Part shown: positions 13,794 through 15,393 of the stretch, piece by piece
Numbering within the stretch: the stretch's first letter is position 1
Layout: each line of letters opens with the position of its first letter
Source of the DNA: VRUE01 sp035707825
GTDB taxonomy: Bacteria; Actinomycetota; Thermoleophilia; Solirubrobacterales; 70-9
Assembly (NCBI GenBank): GCA_035707825.1
Contig: DASSTR010000053.1
Span: 1-15,393 of the forward strand
Length of the DNA: 15,393 nucleotides
Reading direction: 5' to 3'
Made by a program: the position numbers and the translations under genes
The notes under the pieces: model-generated
Databases searched by the model: none
Told to the model about the DNA's origin: nothing
What the model saw: only the letters and a program-made list of their open reading frames with translations

Positions 13794-14062
13794 CGTGCCA
13801 CGAAGCGCCCCAGGGCGCCCATCAACTCGTCCAGCTTCTCGCTGCGCTCGTCTCCCTTCGCCTCGACGATGCAGTTGCGCGTGTGGTCGTCGATCAAGCC
13901 GAGGGCGACCTTGTCGAGCGCTGCCTCGATCGCGCTGATCTGCGTCAGCACGTCGATGCAGTAGCGCTCCTCCTCCACCATCCGCGACACGCCGCGCACC
14001 TGTCCCTCGATCCGCGAAAGGCGGTTGAGGAGCCTGTCCTTGTCTGCTTGGTATCCGGGCAT
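13790..14062 (-). CDS. csoR: CsoR/RcnR-family metal-sensing repressor, copper type
   Basis: 90 residues, all-helical DUF156 repressor that leaves DNA when Cu(I) binds. Seen: MPGYQADKDRLLNRLSRIEG followed by QVRGVSRMVEEERYCIDVL, TQISAIEAALDKVALGLIDD and HTRNCIVEA. The metal triad C-H-C is complete (C35, H60, C64 from the start used here), matching copper-sensing CsoR rather than nickel/cobalt RcnR or sulfur-sensing CstR (which lacks the His). The start is put at ATG 14062, because relatives begin MPGY and TATCAT lies seven bases upstream as a leaderless -10. ATG at 14071, three codons earlier, is the alternative. Its last codons overlap the permease gene, so sensor and transporter are one unit. 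Confidence 0.9.
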   Translation of the reverse strand: MPGYQADKDRLLNRLSRIEGQVRGVSRMVEEERYCIDVLTQISAIEAALDKVALGLIDDHTRNCIVEAKGDERSEKLDELMGALGRFVAR

Positions 14063-14069
14063 AGCCGGC

Positions 14070-14095
14070 ATGATAGCGATACCTACGGGGGGTAT
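14070..14095 (-). promoter_or_regulatory. csoR promoter with CsoR-like operator
   Basis: Bases 14079-14095 (ATACCTACGGGGGGTAT on the plus strand) form an inverted repeat, ATACC/GGTAT, around a G/C tract, close to the ATACCCC-GGGGTAT pattern of CsoR operators. It lies just upstream of TATCAT (14075-14070 on the minus strand), a candidate -10 seven bases before ATG 14062. A repressor here would sit between -35 and -10. No good -35 is visible, as CATATA around 14098 is weak. The site is 78 bases from the divergent transporter start. Confidence 0.55.
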
Positions 14096-14160
14096 ATGGC
14101 GAGGATCCCCTCGCCACCGAGAGGCGACCTTCTTCCCCAGTTGAGGGCCGCCCGGTCAAA

Positions 14161-14175
14161 TAGACTGGCGCCGTG
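14161..14175 (+). promoter_or_regulatory. Candidate leaderless promoter of the MFS gene
   Basis: TAGACT (14161-14166) is followed by six bases (GGCGCC) and the GTG start at 14173. The in-frame TAG at 14161-14163 excludes a longer protein. No Shine-Dalgarno is present, which supports leaderless translation. A TTGAGG at 14141-14146 is a possible -35, but its spacing is short (14 bases). Confidence 0.45.
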
Positions 14176-15393
14176 GCCAAGTGGGGGGTACTCATCGTCC
14201 TCGCGGCGGCGCAGTTCCTGATGGTCCTCGATCAAGCGGTGATGAACGTGGCGATCTCGCAGTTGGTCGCCGACTTCGACACCACGGTGACGACGATCCA
14301 AACCGTGATCGCGTTCTACGCGCTGGTCATGGCGGGGCTGATGCTGACGGGCGGCAAGTTGGGCGACCTCTGGGGCCGGCGGCGGGCCTTTGCGATTGGC
14401 CTCTGTATCTACGGCAGCGGCTCGGCGCTGACCGCGGCCTCCTGGAGCGTCCCCTCGCTGATGTTCGGCTGGTCGATCCTCGAGGGGATCGGCGCCGCCC
14501 TGGTCCTGCCTGCGATGGTGGCTTTGGTCGCCGCCAACTTCGAGGACCGCGACCGGGCGCTTGCCTACGGGGTGCTGGGCGGCGTCGCCGGGGCGGGCAT
14601 CGCGGTCGGCCCGATCCTCGGCGGTTGGGCGACCACCGAGTTGAGTTGGCGAGTGGTGTTCGCCGGCGAGGTGGTCGTCGGGATCGGCATTCTGCTCGGC
14701 ACCCGCCTGATTCGCGAGGCGCCGCGCCCGGCGGCGCGCGCTCGCCTCGACTGGGTTGGCGGCGCGCTCTCCGCCCTCGGCCTCGGCTTGGTCGTGCTCG
14801 GGGTGCTGCAGGCCAGCAATTGGGGCTGGCTGCACCCACGCAGCTCGCCGCTCGAGCCGTTCGGCTTTTCGCTGACCCTGTTCGTGATCGCGGCGGGCGG
14901 GGTTGTGCTCGCCGCCTTCGCGGCCTGGGAGCGCCGTCGCGAAGGACGCGGAGAGGAGCCGCTGCTGCATCTGCCTCTACTTCGCGTGCCCAGCCTGCGC
15001 GGCGGTGTGTCGATGCTGCTCGCCCAGAACCTGGTGCTGATGGGCGTCTTCTTTACCGTCCCGCTCTTCCTGCAGATCGTTCTGGGCCTCGACGCGCTGG
15101 AAACCGGAGTGCGGATGCTGCCCGCTTCGGCGGGGCTGTTCATCAGCGCTCTGGCCGGCTCCGCACTGGCCAAGCGCTTTTCGGCGCGGACCCTGGTTCG
15201 GGCCGGGTTGCTGATCCTCCTGGTTGCCGTGCTGCTCCTCCTCGACACGATCGAGCCGCAGCTCGACAACGCCTCCTTCCTCACGGCGATGGGGGTGCTG
15301 GGCACCGGCATGGGGCTGATCGTCTCCCAGCTCGGCAACGTCGTTCAATCCTCTGTCGGCGAGCGCGACCGCAGCGAGGCAGGGGGCTTGCAG
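14173..15393 (+). CDS. MFS transporter, DHA2 (EmrB/QacA) drug-proton antiporter family (C-terminus cut by window edge)
   Basis: 407 codons present, open to the right edge; family members of this type are usually 460-520 residues, 14 helices. Seen: TM1 motif FLMVLDQAVMNVAIS (motif D1), motif A GGKLGDLWGRRRAF between TM2 and TM3, ILEGIGAALVLPAMVALVAA (TM4, motif B-like), motif C GVAGAGIAVGPILGGW in TM5, the usual central helices around QASNWGWLHP, and then RVPSLRGGVSMLLAQNLVLM. The normally acidic TM1 position is D17 in VLDQ. Predicted to extrude drugs or metabolites across the inner membrane using the proton gradient; the substrate is unknown. The start is GTG at 14173. It is divergent from csoR, and a CsoR-like operator lies in the 110-base gap, so metal-linked control is possible but the operator is nearer to csoR. 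Confidence 0.88.
   Translation, partial: MAKWGVLIVLAAAQFLMVLDQAVMNVAISQLVADFDTTVTTIQTVIAFYALVMAGLMLTGGKLGDLWGRRRAFAIGLCIYGSGSALTAASWSVPSLMFGWSILEGIGAALVLPAMVALVAANFEDRDRALAYGVLGGVAGAGIAVGPILGGWATTELSWRVVFAGEVVVGIGILLGTRLIREAPRPAARARLDWVGGALSALGLGLVVLGVLQASNWGWLHPRSSPLEPFGFSLTLFVIAAGGVVLAAFAAWERRREGRGEEPLLHLPLLRVPSLRGGVSMLLAQNLVLMGVFFTVPLFLQIVLGLDALETGVRMLPASAGLFISALAGSALAKRFSARTLVRAGLLILLVAVLLLLDTIEPQLDNASFLTAMGVLGTGMGLIVSQLGNVVQSSVGERDRSEAGGLQ

Noticed and set aside
13794..14195. N-terminal extension of the YHS permease to 544 residues
   Set aside because: The extra 134 codons run through csoR in another frame and look like random high-GC sequence; the GTGA overlap with csoR gives a normal start at 13793.
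14083..14970. Minus-strand open frame (295 codons) opposite the MFS gene
   Set aside because: Low-complexity, charged and glutamine-rich translation antisense to a clear 14-helix transporter; it crosses the csoR/MFS promoter gap.
1..15393. Mobile elements, CRISPR arrays, tRNA or rRNA genes
   Set aside because: No repeat array, transposase, integrase, cloverleaf-like sequence or rRNA signature was recognised in the window.

Overview
The window is very GC-rich bacterial DNA (roughly two thirds or more G+C by eye) with tightly packed genes, many GTG and TTG starts, strong third-position G/C bias and actinobacterial protein families. An actinomycete-like organism is likely. A deep-branching class such as Thermoleophilia is possible, but no taxonomic marker in the window proves it. 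No rRNA, tRNA, insertion sequence, CRISPR array, integrase or attachment site was seen. The region looks chromosomal and vertically inherited.

Layout, left to right. From 1 to 8.6 kb everything lies on the minus strand. In transcription order: a cupin protein (8635-9036), a DEAD-box RNA helicase (7197 to about 8387/8453), a DMT/NIPA-like membrane transporter (6297-7154), then a compact zinc/manganese uptake operon. That operon starts at 6219 and encodes a permease fused to a lipoprotein-type substrate-binding domain, an ATPase, a second permease, and a Fur/Zur-type repressor. After it come a carboxymuconolactone-decarboxylase-like protein, a short-chain dehydrogenase whose start overlaps that gene, and an amino-acid permease that runs off the left edge. 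A small AT-rich island with two overlapping dyads (6261-6285) lies just upstream of the metal operon and is a plausible Zur operator.

In the middle, a SAM-dependent methyltransferase (9110-9970, plus) is divergent from the cupin gene and convergent with an ECF sigma factor/membrane partner pair (10834-11490 and 10034-10837, minus, 4-base overlap). A RibD/DHFR-like reductase (11581-12114, minus) is divergent from a small conserved protein (12257-12538, plus).

On the right is a second metal cassette on the minus strand: a CsoR-type sensor (13790-14062) overlapping by 4 bases a YraQ/ArsP-type permease with a C-terminal YHS metal-binding domain (12561-13793). A CsoR-like operator sits in the promoter. 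Divergent from it, a DHA2-family drug/multidrug efflux transporter begins (14173) and runs off the right edge.

The two most notable points are the permease-lipoprotein fusion, which keeps a complete signal peptide and lipobox inside one continuous reading frame, and the YHS-permease under a CsoR sensor. Three genes (CMD, csoR, MFS) also share the spacing expected of leaderless transcripts: a TANNNT hexamer 6-7 bases before the start codon.
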